NCBI RefSeq assembly: GCF_900010725.2
Contig: NZ_LR734879.1
Span: 106,950 to 146,902 of the forward strand
Direction of reading: 5' to 3'
Origin: Planktothrix serta PCC 8927
Lineage (GTDB): Bacteria; Cyanobacteriota; Cyanobacteriia; Cyanobacteriales; Microcoleaceae
DNA: 39,953 nucleotides
Positions 23,968-32,438 of the stretch are shown here, one piece after another (the first letter of the stretch is position 1; each line of letters starts with the position of its first letter). The notes under the pieces were generated by a model, which was not told where the DNA came from, searched no databases, and was given only the letters and a program-made list of their open reading frames with translations. The position numbers and the translations under genes are program-made.

Positions 23968-24438
23968 ATGATCAAATTTCTTAATCTTTTTCCTAGCTTT
24001 TTATTAACAGGTTGTTTCAGTATCGGGAGTATTTTTTTATCCTTATCCTCTGTCCAAGCTCAAGATGCTGTGGATATTCCAGTAATTCAAGGAACTCCTG
24101 CCCAAACCTATACGCCGGGGGCTTGGCAACCTGTAGCAAGAATTAATCCCAATCAACCTGTAACCGTTACGATTTTGAATCAAACTGGATATAATTTAGA
24201 AACTGGATTAACGACCGGAAAAACTAACACCCAAATTGCTCCTAGTGGCAGTTATACGATTAATAATGTCCCGAAAAATTCTCATATTGTGATTAATTCT
24301 ATAACGAGGGCTGCTGTTCTCGATTATAGAATTGATGTGCAGGATAATGTCGTTAATGTTACTATAAAAACGGCGGCGGGTGTGGCGGGAGATAATGCGA
24401 TTAATATCCAAGATACCGGAGCAATTTATATTTATTAA
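23968..24438 (+). CDS. Hypothetical secreted protein
   Basis: A 156-residue protein with a signal peptide (MIKFLNLFPSFLLTGCFSIG, then IFLSLSSVQAQ with probable cleavage after AQA/Q). The mature part is rich in beta-strands, Asn and Thr: VIQGTPAQTYTPGAWQPVARINPNQPVTVTILNQTGYNLE, SGSYTINNVPKNSHIVI, DYRIDVQDNVVNVTIKTA. This looks like a small periplasmic or cell-surface beta domain. The ATG at 23,968 is preferred to 23,917 because it opens the signal peptide and AAGG precedes it. No function recognised. Confidence 0.65.
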   Translation: MIKFLNLFPSFLLTGCFSIGSIFLSLSSVQAQDAVDIPVIQGTPAQTYTPGAWQPVARINPNQPVTVTILNQTGYNLETGLTTGKTNTQIAPSGSYTINNVPKNSHIVINSITRAAVLDYRIDVQDNVVNVTIKTAAGVAGDNAINIQDTGAIYIY

Positions 24439-24456
24439 TCGCTGTTTTTGGGACTG

Positions 24457-24517
24457 TAGAGTTTGGGACGGAACTGACTGATGACGCTGTACGTCAGTTC
24501 AAAACGCCTAAACTCTA
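24457..24517. terminator. Long imperfect hairpin after the secreted protein
   Basis: TAGAGTTT (24,457) pairs with AAACTCTA (24,517), and inside it GAACTGAC (24,471) pairs with GTCAGTTC (24,500), giving a long interrupted stem. It lies 18 bases after the stop of the secreted-protein gene. There is no clear T-run, so it may be a repeat-type hairpin rather than a classical terminator. Confidence 0.5.
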
Positions 24518-24612
24518 TCTAAAGAATTCAGTCACTAGGATGAGGAAAAAGTAGAGGATTTTAGGCATACTATAGCCAAATTAACTCAATAAACCCTTTA
24601 CTAAAATTTAAT

Positions 24613-24765
24613 ATGAAACGTTTATATTATGTCGGGTTATTCACAGCAATCATGATCTTCCTATCGGTATTACCCGGTATTGTTTATCAAATCTTTTTTT
24701 CATCCAAATCTGAAATTCCGGCGCAGCTTGATTCCCCTCATCATGCCGTTTCTCCCCAGGTTTGA
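24613..24765 (+). CDS. Small single-pass membrane protein, 50 residues
   Basis: An ATG-started frame of 50 codons in an otherwise empty gap. It encodes MKRLYYVGLFTAIMIFLSVL, PGIVYQIFFSS and then a short polar tail (KSEIPAQLDSPHHAVSPQV). The pattern is positively charged residues, one hydrophobic helix and a soluble end, which is typical of real small membrane proteins. No clear ribosome site is seen. Unrecognised; support comes only from composition and position. Confidence 0.4.
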   Translation: MKRLYYVGLFTAIMIFLSVLPGIVYQIFFSSKSEIPAQLDSPHHAVSPQV

Positions 24766-24954
24766 CTTGATCAATCACTTGATTCTCAGTAACAAATTAC
24801 GGACTCAACCCCCTTCAATCAGTTGACGACTGTACCCTTATTTGATATGAATATTAAATAGGGTAATTAATAACCCAAAGTGAATAGAAACACACCAGGA
24901 TGAGAATTGCCTGTTGTGGTGTTGGTCAGAATTAAACTTTTTTAGGGGATAGAA

Positions 24955-25896
24955 ATGCGAATTTTAATCATGGGCGGAACCCGATTTATCGGAGTTTATT
25001 TAACGAAACTTTTAGTTGAAAAAGGGCATGATGTTGTTCTATTTAATCGAGGAAAAAAACCTGCACCTATTGAAGGAATTCAACAAATTCATGGCGATCG
25101 CACTGATTCTAACCAAATTCAAGATAAATTAGCCCATGAAGAATTTGATGCCATTTTTGATAATAACGGACGAGAACTTAATGATACCAAACCTTTAGCC
25201 GATTTATTCAAAGATCGGGTGAAACATTTTGTGTATATGAGTTCAGCCGGAGTTTATTTAAAGTCTGATCAAATGCCTCATATTGAAGGAGATGCTACTG
25301 ATCCCAAAAGTCGTCATTTAGGCAAATACGAAACCGAGAGTTATTTACAAGCAGAAAATTTACCCTGGACATCAATTCGCCCTACTTATATTTATGGGCC
25401 GTTAAATTATAATCCCTTAGAATCATGGTTTTTTGATCGCATTGTTGCGGGTCGTCCGATTCCTATTCCCGGTAATGGATTTCATCTCACCCAATTAGGT
25501 CATGTTCAAGATTTAGCAACAGCAATGGCAGCCGTTTTAGGAAATGAAAAAGCCCTAGGTCAAGTATATAATATCTCAGGAGAACGTTATGTTACCTTTG
25601 ATGGTTTAGCTAAAGCTTGTGCTGTTGCTGCGGGAAAATCCTTAGATTCTATTCAACTAATTCATTACGATCCCAAACAGTTTGATTTTGGCAAACGTAA
25701 AGCATTTCCGATGCGAGTTCAACACTTTTTTGCCGATGTTCATAAAGCGATAGAAGATTTAAACTGGAAACCTGAATTTGATTTAGTTTCTGGTTTAAAA
25801 GATTCTTTTCAAAATGATTATTTAGCCAGAGGACTCGATCAAGCGGAAGTTGATTTTTCGACGGATGATGAAATTATTAAGGCGGTTTCTGCTTAA
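24955..25896 (+). CDS. CSP41-like NAD-dependent epimerase/dehydratase-family protein
   Basis: A 313-residue extended SDR resembling the chloroplast stem-loop RNA-binding protein CSP41b and its cyanobacterial homologues. GGTRFIG at residues 7-13 is the atypical nucleotide-binding motif of this group. HGDRTD, FVYMSSAGVYLKSD, RPTYIYGPLNYNPLESWFFDRI and NISGERYVTFDGLA follow. Plant CSP41 binds and cuts RNA and supports ribosome and RNA stability; whether the bacterial form does so is uncertain. AGGGG lies before the ATG. Confidence 0.88.
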   Translation: MRILIMGGTRFIGVYLTKLLVEKGHDVVLFNRGKKPAPIEGIQQIHGDRTDSNQIQDKLAHEEFDAIFDNNGRELNDTKPLADLFKDRVKHFVYMSSAGVYLKSDQMPHIEGDATDPKSRHLGKYETESYLQAENLPWTSIRPTYIYGPLNYNPLESWFFDRIVAGRPIPIPGNGFHLTQLGHVQDLATAMAAVLGNEKALGQVYNISGERYVTFDGLAKACAVAAGKSLDSIQLIHYDPKQFDFGKRKAFPMRVQHFFADVHKAIEDLNWKPEFDLVSGLKDSFQNDYLARGLDQAEVDFSTDDEIIKAVSA

Positions 25897-26024
25897 GAAA
25901 TTGTGATTCTGGAGACAGTTTTAGGGTAGAGAGGCAAAATTTTAAGTCTCTACCCCCAACTGTCAGTTAAAATAAACCCAGGCGTAACTCAACGCTCAAC
26001 ATCCGCAATCAAAATTATCAGGAT

Positions 26025-28199
26025 ATGCTGGGAACTACACTGGGCGGACGGTATCACATTCTACAATCATTAGGGGGTGGAGGATTTGCGCGTACCTATC
26101 TCGCGGAAGATCGTCAACTTCCAGATCGCCATCAATGTGTGGTTAAACAACTAAAACCCCACGCCACGAACCCAACAACGTTACAAATTGCACGGCGTTT
26201 ATTTGAAACAGAAGCTCAGGTTTTATATCGTTTAGGATATCACGAACAAATTCCCCAATTGTTTGCTTTTTTTGAAGAAGATCAAGAATTTTATCTCGTT
26301 CAAGAGTTTATAGAAGGTCATGATTTAAGTCAAGAATTAATTCCGGCTTTTTCTATTCCTTCCACCCAACCGCCTCAACAACCATCGATTCATTCTAGTG
26401 TAACTCAAGTTATCCCAAATCCCCTAAAAGGACGATTTAATGAAGCGGAAACTATTATTCTGTTGCAAGATATTTTAAAAATATTAGATTTTGTCCATAA
26501 ACAGAATGTAATTCATCGAGATATTAGTCCTAAAAATTTAATTCGTCGTAAAAAAGATAATCAATTAGTCTTAATTGATTTTGGAGCGGTTAAACAAATT
26601 ACGACTCAAATGTTGAATTCTCCCGGACAAAGTTGTTTGAGTGTGGGAATTGGAACACCGGGTTATATGCCCAGTGAACAAGCGAGGGGAAATCCGAAAC
26701 CCAGTAGTGATGTTTATGCAGTAGGAATGATTGGAATTCAAGCCTTAACTGGAATTGCGCCCCATCAATTACCAAGTGACCCTGATACCGAGGAAATGAT
26801 TTGGCAAAATCAAGCGATTGTGAGTCCAGAATTTGCTGAAGTGATCAATAAAATGGTACGCTATGATTTTCGACAACGATATAGTTCAGCAACGGAAGCT
26901 TTAGAGGCAATTAAAAGCCTAAATCAACCCACTATGGCAACAATTCCAGCTATTCCTCTTTGGCTTAGACCGTTAAAAATTCAACCTTCAAAACCTAAAA
27001 TTTATGGGATAATTCTGTCAATATTAGGGTTAATTGGGTTAGGGACGGGAACCGGAATATATTTATGGCAATCTCTACAGTCTTCTAATGCAATAGGACT
27101 CCATCATCAAGGCAATACTTTATATCGATTAAACCGTTATCCAGAGGCTTTAAAACGGTATGATCAAGCTCTTAATTTAATGCCAACTTATAAAGAAGCC
27201 TGGAAGGATAAAGGTCAAATTCTCTATCAGTTAGAACAATATTCCCAAGCTCAAGAAGCTTATGATAAAGCCATTCAAATTGACCCGAATTATACGGAAG
27301 CTTGGATAGGTCGAGGGAAAGTTCTCAACGCTTTACAAAACTATCCTGATGCTTTAACCGCTTTTGAACAAGCAATTAAACAAAATCCCGATGCGATAGA
27401 TGCTGGGTTAGGAAAAGGGAATGTTTTACTCAGTTTCAAACGTTATGAAGAAGCAATTCAAGCCTATAAAGAGGTTTTAGATCGGTTTCCTTCTTCCTTT
27501 GAAGCTTTATATAAAACCGGAAAAGCTTATCATGATTTAGAAGATTATGAACAAGCTTTTAAAGCTTATGATCAAGCGGTAGAAGTTAAAATCAATGATC
27601 CGAATGCCTGGTATAATCGAGGAAATGTTTTAATGCAAATGAAACGCTATGGAGACGCCCTAGAATCTTACGATAAGGCGGTTCGTTTTAATCCTAATTT
27701 TTATCAAGCTTGGTATAGTCGGGGTAATGCTTTATTGAAAAAAGACAAGGAAAAAGAAGCAATTGAGTCCTTTCGACAGGCGGTTAAAATTCAACCCAAC
27801 TATTATCAAGCTTGGTATAGTTTAGGGTGGTCACTCCATCAACTTCAACGTTATGAAGAAGCAATTACAGCTTATAATAAGGCGTTGGAAATTAACAAAA
27901 ATGATCATTTAATGTGGTATAATATTGGGAATTCTTTATATAATTTAGGTCGTTATCAAGAGGCGATCGCATCCTATGATGAGGCGATTTATCAAAACAC
28001 CAATCATGCTGAATCTTGGTATAGTCGGGGGAATGCTTTTGTAAACTTAAACCAATATCCAGAGGCGATTTCTTCCTATCAAAAAGCGTTACAATATCGT
28101 CCTGATTATCGGGAAGCAACTCAAGCCAAACAACAAGCTGAAAAACAACTTCAAGAGCTTAATACAAGTCCCAATTCAACGAGTGAGACAGGCGGTTAA
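26025..28199 (+). CDS. Ser/Thr protein kinase with TM segment and TPR repeats
   Basis: A 724-residue Hanks-type kinase. Glycine loop GGGGFARTYLAED at 17-29, ATP lysine K41, catalytic HRD at 164-166, DFG at 185-187 and a GTPGYMPSEQARG activation segment. The catalytic loop reads HRDISPKN: Ser replaces the usual Lys, a variant also found in other bacterial kinases, so it may still be active. A membrane helix at about 326-350 (IYGIILSILGLIGLGTGTGIYLW) separates the kinase from about ten TPR units at 358-715 (repeated AxxxYDKALxxxPNYxxAWxxRG). This puts the TPR on the far side of the membrane if the helix is single. It is probably a sensor kinase with a protein-binding output or input domain. Confidence 0.92.
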   Translation: MLGTTLGGRYHILQSLGGGGFARTYLAEDRQLPDRHQCVVKQLKPHATNPTTLQIARRLFETEAQVLYRLGYHEQIPQLFAFFEEDQEFYLVQEFIEGHDLSQELIPAFSIPSTQPPQQPSIHSSVTQVIPNPLKGRFNEAETIILLQDILKILDFVHKQNVIHRDISPKNLIRRKKDNQLVLIDFGAVKQITTQMLNSPGQSCLSVGIGTPGYMPSEQARGNPKPSSDVYAVGMIGIQALTGIAPHQLPSDPDTEEMIWQNQAIVSPEFAEVINKMVRYDFRQRYSSATEALEAIKSLNQPTMATIPAIPLWLRPLKIQPSKPKIYGIILSILGLIGLGTGTGIYLWQSLQSSNAIGLHHQGNTLYRLNRYPEALKRYDQALNLMPTYKEAWKDKGQILYQLEQYSQAQEAYDKAIQIDPNYTEAWIGRGKVLNALQNYPDALTAFEQAIKQNPDAIDAGLGKGNVLLSFKRYEEAIQAYKEVLDRFPSSFEALYKTGKAYHDLEDYEQAFKAYDQAVEVKINDPNAWYNRGNVLMQMKRYGDALESYDKAVRFNPNFYQAWYSRGNALLKKDKEKEAIESFRQAVKIQPNYYQAWYSLGWSLHQLQRYEEAITAYNKALEINKNDHLMWYNIGNSLYNLGRYQEAIASYDEAIYQNTNHAESWYSRGNAFVNLNQYPEAISSYQKALQYRPDYREATQAKQQAEKQLQELNTSPNSTSETGG

Positions 28200-28338
28200 G
28201 TTAGGGTCTGGAGTTTACCCAGATATCCTGTTGTTGGCGACAACCTGTAGCTGTTCAAAACTGATGGAGGAATTTTGGGGCTGAAACCGTTGTCTGTTGA
28301 GGGTTTGAACTGTGTTGATTGTCTTTGGAGGTTGTCGT

Positions 28339-28381
28339 AACTCTTGAAAACCATACCATCCAAGAGTTTCAGCGTTTTTTT
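28339..28381 (+). terminator. Putative terminator after the kinase gene
   Basis: AACTCTTG (28,339-28,346) pairs with CAAGAGTT (28,361-28,368), and TCAGCG and a T7 run follow. It may separate the kinase transcript from the CRISPR leader. Confidence 0.45.
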
Positions 28382-28485
28382 GTTTTTGCCTCTTGTCAAG
28401 TCGAGGGCTGAAATGATATATTTAGATCAGGTTGCCGCGATCGCACCTTGAAAACTTCATAAATTAAGGGTTTCAGGAGCCTGCG
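28382..28485 (+). promoter_or_regulatory. Probable CRISPR leader
   Basis: This sequence adjoins the first repeat on the side from which the array should be transcribed. It holds a HIP1 site, ACCTTGAAAACTTCATAAAT and a GGGTTTCAGGAGC stretch just before the array. The orientation is inferred because repeats end in ATTGAAAC, the usual 8-base crRNA handle. Confidence 0.55.
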
Positions 28486-29902
28486 GTTGCAATAACCAAT
28501 AATCCCTATCAGGGATTGAAACGCAACGACTCCGAAAAGTAACAAAGATGGGGGCGGCGTTGCAATAACCAATAATCCCTATCAGGGATTGAAACTGGAC
28601 TGGCCGCAGAAAAACTAATGTATTGATTGTTGCAATAACCAATAATCCCTATCAGGGATTGAAACAAGAATTTCTCTTGCACACAGAGCCAACTCCTACC
28701 GTTGCAATAACCAATAATCCCTATCAGGGATTGAAACCTTCCAACGAAGGCGGAGCCATTTTTTATCGGGTTGCAATAACCAATAATCCCTATCAGGGAT
28801 TGAAACCAGTAGAACACTGGACTGCTTATTTATCAAATTTTCTAGGTGTTGCAATAACCAATAATCCCTATCAGGGATTGAAACCTGACTCTGTGAAGTA
28901 CAGTGTTTTGATCGTATAGAAGTTGCAATAACCAATAATCCCTATCAGGGATTGAAACAAACACGACCTGCTAAAGGCTGCGGTACGGGGTATGTTGCAA
29001 TAACCAATAATCCCTATCAGGGATTGAAACTTATTATGTAAACACAAGCCCATTACAAGTGTTGGTTGCAATAACCAATAATCCCTATCAGGGATTGAAA
29101 CTCCTTAACCGTATTTTTGTAATCCTGCGAAATATCCGTTGCAATAACCAATAATCCCTATCAGGGATTGAAACGTAATTCTGTTGTTGCCATATAATTA
29201 AGATATTGCGGTTGCAATAACCAATAATCCCTATCAGGGATTGAAACTTGATTTTGTTGATGTTTAGGGCTATAAAAAGAAAGTTGCAATAACCAATAAT
29301 CCCTATCAGGGATTGAAACAAAACATTAGCCCTGATTCCACTCCACAGAATCAGTTGCAATAACCAATAATCCCTATCAGGGATTGAAACCTATCTGCCG
29401 CTTCCCCGATTGAATGAGAGTTTTGTTGCAATAACCAATAATCCCTATCAGGGATTGAAACGGAATTGTGGCAACCGGAGTAGGTATCAGCAAATGGGGT
29501 TGCAATAACCAATAATCCCTATCAGGGATTGAAACAGACAAATCAGCTTCGGCAAACCAAGTACCTTTAGTAAGTTGCAATAACCAATAATCCCTATCAG
29601 GGATTGAAACTAAAGCTATTCTAGCCGACGCTTGCGGGGTCATTTGTTGCAATAACCAATAATCCCTATCAGGGATTGAAACTCTGATGAATTTTGAGAG
29701 ACTTCTGACGAGATTAGTTGCAATAACCAATAATCCCTATCAGGGATTGAAACAAAATCCGTTTGCAGTCGCGGGGGTCATCCCCTAGTTGCAATAACCA
29801 ATAATCCCTATCAGGGATTGAAACTTATTACAACCGACTTGCTTTATTCAATAAAAATTGAGGTTGTTGCAATAACCAATAATCCCTATCAGGGATTGAA
29901 AC
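28486..29902 (+). CRISPR. CRISPR array, 20 repeats and 19 spacers
   Basis: A 37-bp repeat starts GTTGCAATAACC, has the 7-bp hairpin AATCCCT-ATC-AGGGATT and ends ATTGAAAC. Copies start at 28486, 28559, 28629, 28701, 28770, 28848, 28922, 28994, 29065, 29138, 29211, 29283, 29354, 29425, 29499, 29574, 29646, 29717, 29788 and 29866. I see no difference between copies, including the last. Spacers are 32-41 bases long and all different by eye. The GAAAC end and the spacer size fit type I or III systems of cyanobacteria. No cas gene lies in the window, so processing must depend on cas genes elsewhere, if they exist. Confidence 0.97.
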
Positions 29903-29947
29903 TCTATTATTAAAATCCATTTAATCCGTGTTCTAAAAGGGGGAATT

Positions 29948-29969
29948 GAAGCCCTGAAGGGCTTACTAC
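29948..29969. repeat. GAAGCCCTGAAGGGCTTAC repeat, copy 2
   Basis: Identical to 15,978-15,999. It lies 45 bases after the last CRISPR repeat, and its end contains the stop codon of pgsA (TAG on the minus strand, 29,966-29,968). It could also serve as the gene's terminator hairpin. Confidence 0.85.
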
Positions 29970-30475
29970 TGTTGGGGTTGAGGAATCAAATAAATTAAAC
30001 CAGAAATTAGAGTGAATCCGACAGAAATCCAGAATAAAATTAAAGTATAAAATTGCCAAACTTCAGGTAAAGGAGCAATTAAAAAAGCGATCGCTAAAAT
30101 TTGACTCACTGTTTTTAATTTACCCCAAATATTCGCCCCAGAAATTTGAGTTTGATTCACCCGCCATCCCGCAATTGTAAGTTCCCGTGCTAAAATTAAA
30201 AAGACTCCCCAAGCGGGAATTTGTCCTAATTCTATAAAGGCTAATAAAGGCGCGAAAACTAATAATTTATCAACCAAAGGATCAAGAAATTTTCCTAAAT
30301 CTGTGACTTGATTGAGTTTTCTAGCTAAATATCCATCTAACCAATCTGTACTCGCGACAACCAAAAAAATTCCTAAACAAATCCAACGATTAGTAACCGT
30401 TGGATCATGTAAACCATATAATAAAAAGGGGACTCCGAATAAACGGGAAACTGTAATCCAAGTGGGTAAATTCAT
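29966..30475 (-). CDS. pgsA: CDP-diacylglycerol-glycerol-3-phosphate 3-phosphatidyltransferase
   Basis: A 169-residue integral membrane enzyme that makes phosphatidylglycerol phosphate, the precursor of phosphatidylglycerol needed in thylakoids. The CDP-alcohol phosphotransferase signature is complete: DWLDGYLARKLNQVTDLGKFLDPLVDK. Hydrophobic segments fit four to six helices (WICLGIFLVVAST, FLILARELTIAGWRV, ILAIAFLIAPL, FYTLILFWISVGFTLISGLIYLI). The start MNLPTWITVSRLFGVPFLL is typical. The stop codon lies in a dispersed repeat, and AGTTATC heptamers precede the start. Confidence 0.93.
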   Translation of the reverse strand: MNLPTWITVSRLFGVPFLLYGLHDPTVTNRWICLGIFLVVASTDWLDGYLARKLNQVTDLGKFLDPLVDKLLVFAPLLAFIELGQIPAWGVFLILARELTIAGWRVNQTQISGANIWGKLKTVSQILAIAFLIAPLPEVWQFYTLILFWISVGFTLISGLIYLIPQPQQ

Positions 30476-30478
30476 AAA

Positions 30479-30512
30479 TCAGTTATCAGTTATCAGTTAT
30501 CAGTTATCAGTT
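30479..30512. repeat. Heptamer tandem repeat (AGTTATC)n
   Basis: About five copies of AGTTATC directly upstream of the pgsA start. Related units are at 30,578-30,592 and 32,384-32,434, on both sides of the ASKHA gene. Confidence 0.9.
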
Positions 30513-30573
30513 AAGAAGCTTACAATTGATTAACTCTTAACTCCTAACTTTTAAATCTTACACTAATCAGTGA

Positions 30574-32376
30574 TTAATGATAACTGATAACAGATTGTGG
30601 TTCTTCCCAGGTTTGATGAGAATTCCGGGTTAACTGGCTTAAATATTGCCGAGTGATATCTGCACGGTCTAAACTTAGAAAATAATTGTGATCTACATCT
30701 TGATAAAATAACGCACCTTCGAGTAATCCTTGATAATCAGGATTTTCTTGAGATTCTTGAGTTAACCAAATCGCCTCAGAAGTTGAAGGAATTAAACCTG
30801 GGGGTAATTTTCCCTTTAAAATTGCCACAATTCGATCCTGACAAGAACGGGTATTTATTCCTCGACTTTCTAACAGTTGATTCACTTCGGCTAAAGATAA
30901 AGGTTGTTCTTGAAACACCCGCAAAAGTTCAGCTAAAAGAAAATAATCACTGTATTGATGTCGGGACACATCCAAAACTTGAAAATAAAGGGGTAATACC
31001 GCCAAACCCCAGGCTAATCGACTACAATGGGAATAATTATTATCCTGATTTTCTGGCTCACGGGGACTATCTTGAGTAATCAACGCATTCGGTAATTTTT
31101 GGCGTAACCAACGGCTAAACGTCGGCCAAGTGCCATTTCCTCCGGTACAAATGGCTTGATTAATTCCCACAGAAGAAATCCCTTTAAGACTCAAAAGATG
31201 ATTCAGTTCTCGATTTAACTGTTGTACAAAGGGAATCAAAACCTTTTGTTCTAAATCCCGTTGAGAAACCTCCCAAGAATCCCCATTTAGTGTTAAAATA
31301 TAGCGATCGCTGTGTTGAAGTTGAGATTTTAAAATTTCTGCTATTTCTAATAACTTTAATCCCCCCTCGGAACTGTGTAAAAGCTGTTGTAAACGATAAC
31401 GTTTTTCTAAATCCGGTTGTCCGGGTTGGGGAAATTCTAAATCAGAAATCTCGAACTGTTGGAACGGTGAACCCTCTGGCTGAATCAACAATTGAGTGAT
31501 AATATCCTGAGTTAAAGCATCTCCACCATAAACTAAATTATGACAAACTACCTGGGGTGTTGCTGTTAAATTTTGGGGGAGGGTTGCTACTGCCATTTCA
31601 GTTGTTGTCGCACCCATATTAATCATTAAAATTGTGCTATTGGGTTCAGGAGGATTGAGGTAAAATTGATATAATAAAGTAGCGATCGCATCCTCAAGAA
31701 TAAAAATCTGTTCGGGATGTTTGACAATTTCAGCCGCTAATACAGCCTCCCGAAGATTAAACCGATAGGCCTCTGTTGCTCCCACCGGACAGCCTAAAAT
31801 AATTCCCCCTAAAGCCATTAACGCCTGCTGGAATTCACTGCCATCAAGTCCCACAGCACCGAGGCGATAAGTATTCGGTAAAGCCATCAGGGGAAGGGTT
31901 TCCCGGTTTCGTGACCTAATGCCAGAGGTGCCCCGACCCTGCAAAACCCGACTGGGATTTAACGTAGATAATAAAGCCGTCCACGCTTCCCGAAATCCCC
32001 CCAAGAAGATAGACTGTTGTTGCGACCACTGAATCATCGGAACCCCCGTTAACCCAGAGACATCAACAGATTGGTGATAGGGAATTGCCAGATTTAATAA
32101 GGGTTTAAAATGTTGTAAACGGGTGGGAGTTGCCTCCTCCTGAGAATCTAAATAATAGACTTGACACCGAAGACGAAATGTGAACGGAAAATCCTCAACT
32201 TCCGAGAGTTCCGTCTGTTCCGCTTGCCAATAAATCGGATAAACTTTGTGAGTTTCCCGATGTAACAAAGCGGCGGATAATCCCGTCGTTCCCAAATCAA
32301 CTCCCAAATACCATTGAGTCTGTCCCCTCGACAATTGTAAAACGGAAATATCCGTCTCCATACCAAAATCCGGCAT
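30574..32376 (-). CDS. Hsp70/actin-fold (ASKHA) ATPase-like protein
   Basis: A 600-residue protein with the ATPase motifs of the Hsp70/actin superfamily: phosphate-1 at 24-34 (LGVDLGTTGLS), phosphate-2 near 248-262 (ILMINMGATTTEMAV) and adenosine motif near 408-420 (AICTGGNGTWPTF). There is no Hsp70 substrate domain; the C-terminal 130 residues are a different helical region (LAEVNQLLESRGINTRSCQDRIVAILKG). The exact role is unknown. The last residues (VISYH) are encoded by an AGTTATC repeat. It follows the acidic coiled-coil gene by 62 bases, so the two are probably co-transcribed. ATG 32,376 is used; ATG 32,361 is also possible. Confidence 0.75.
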   Translation of the reverse strand: MPDFGMETDISVLQLSRGQTQWYLGVDLGTTGLSAALLHRETHKVYPIYWQAEQTELSEVEDFPFTFRLRCQVYYLDSQEEATPTRLQHFKPLLNLAIPYHQSVDVSGLTGVPMIQWSQQQSIFLGGFREAWTALLSTLNPSRVLQGRGTSGIRSRNRETLPLMALPNTYRLGAVGLDGSEFQQALMALGGIILGCPVGATEAYRFNLREAVLAAEIVKHPEQIFILEDAIATLLYQFYLNPPEPNSTILMINMGATTTEMAVATLPQNLTATPQVVCHNLVYGGDALTQDIITQLLIQPEGSPFQQFEISDLEFPQPGQPDLEKRYRLQQLLHSSEGGLKLLEIAEILKSQLQHSDRYILTLNGDSWEVSQRDLEQKVLIPFVQQLNRELNHLLSLKGISSVGINQAICTGGNGTWPTFSRWLRQKLPNALITQDSPREPENQDNNYSHCSRLAWGLAVLPLYFQVLDVSRHQYSDYFLLAELLRVFQEQPLSLAEVNQLLESRGINTRSCQDRIVAILKGKLPPGLIPSTSEAIWLTQESQENPDYQGLLEGALFYQDVDHNYFLSLDRADITRQYLSQLTRNSHQTWEEPQSVISYH

Positions 32377-32383
32377 AAAATTA

Positions 32384-32434
32384 ATCAGTTATCAGTCAAC
32401 AGTTATCAGTCAACAGTCAACAGTCAACAGTCAA
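32384..32434. repeat. Mixed heptamer repeat (AGTTATC / AGTCAAC)
   Basis: About seven units, partly AGTTATC and partly AGTCAAC, filling nearly all of the 62-base gap between the coiled-coil and ASKHA genes. Confidence 0.9.
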
Positions 32435-32438
32435 AGAA

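Noticed and set aside
28200-28485. Search for cas genes next to the CRISPR array
   Set aside because: The left flank is the kinase gene and a non-coding leader, the right flank is pgsA; no cas domain is seen anywhere in the window.
28457-29730. Several reading frames on both strands with repeated SIPDRDYWLLQ or VAITNNPYQGLK
   Set aside because: They are translations of the CRISPR repeats, not genes.
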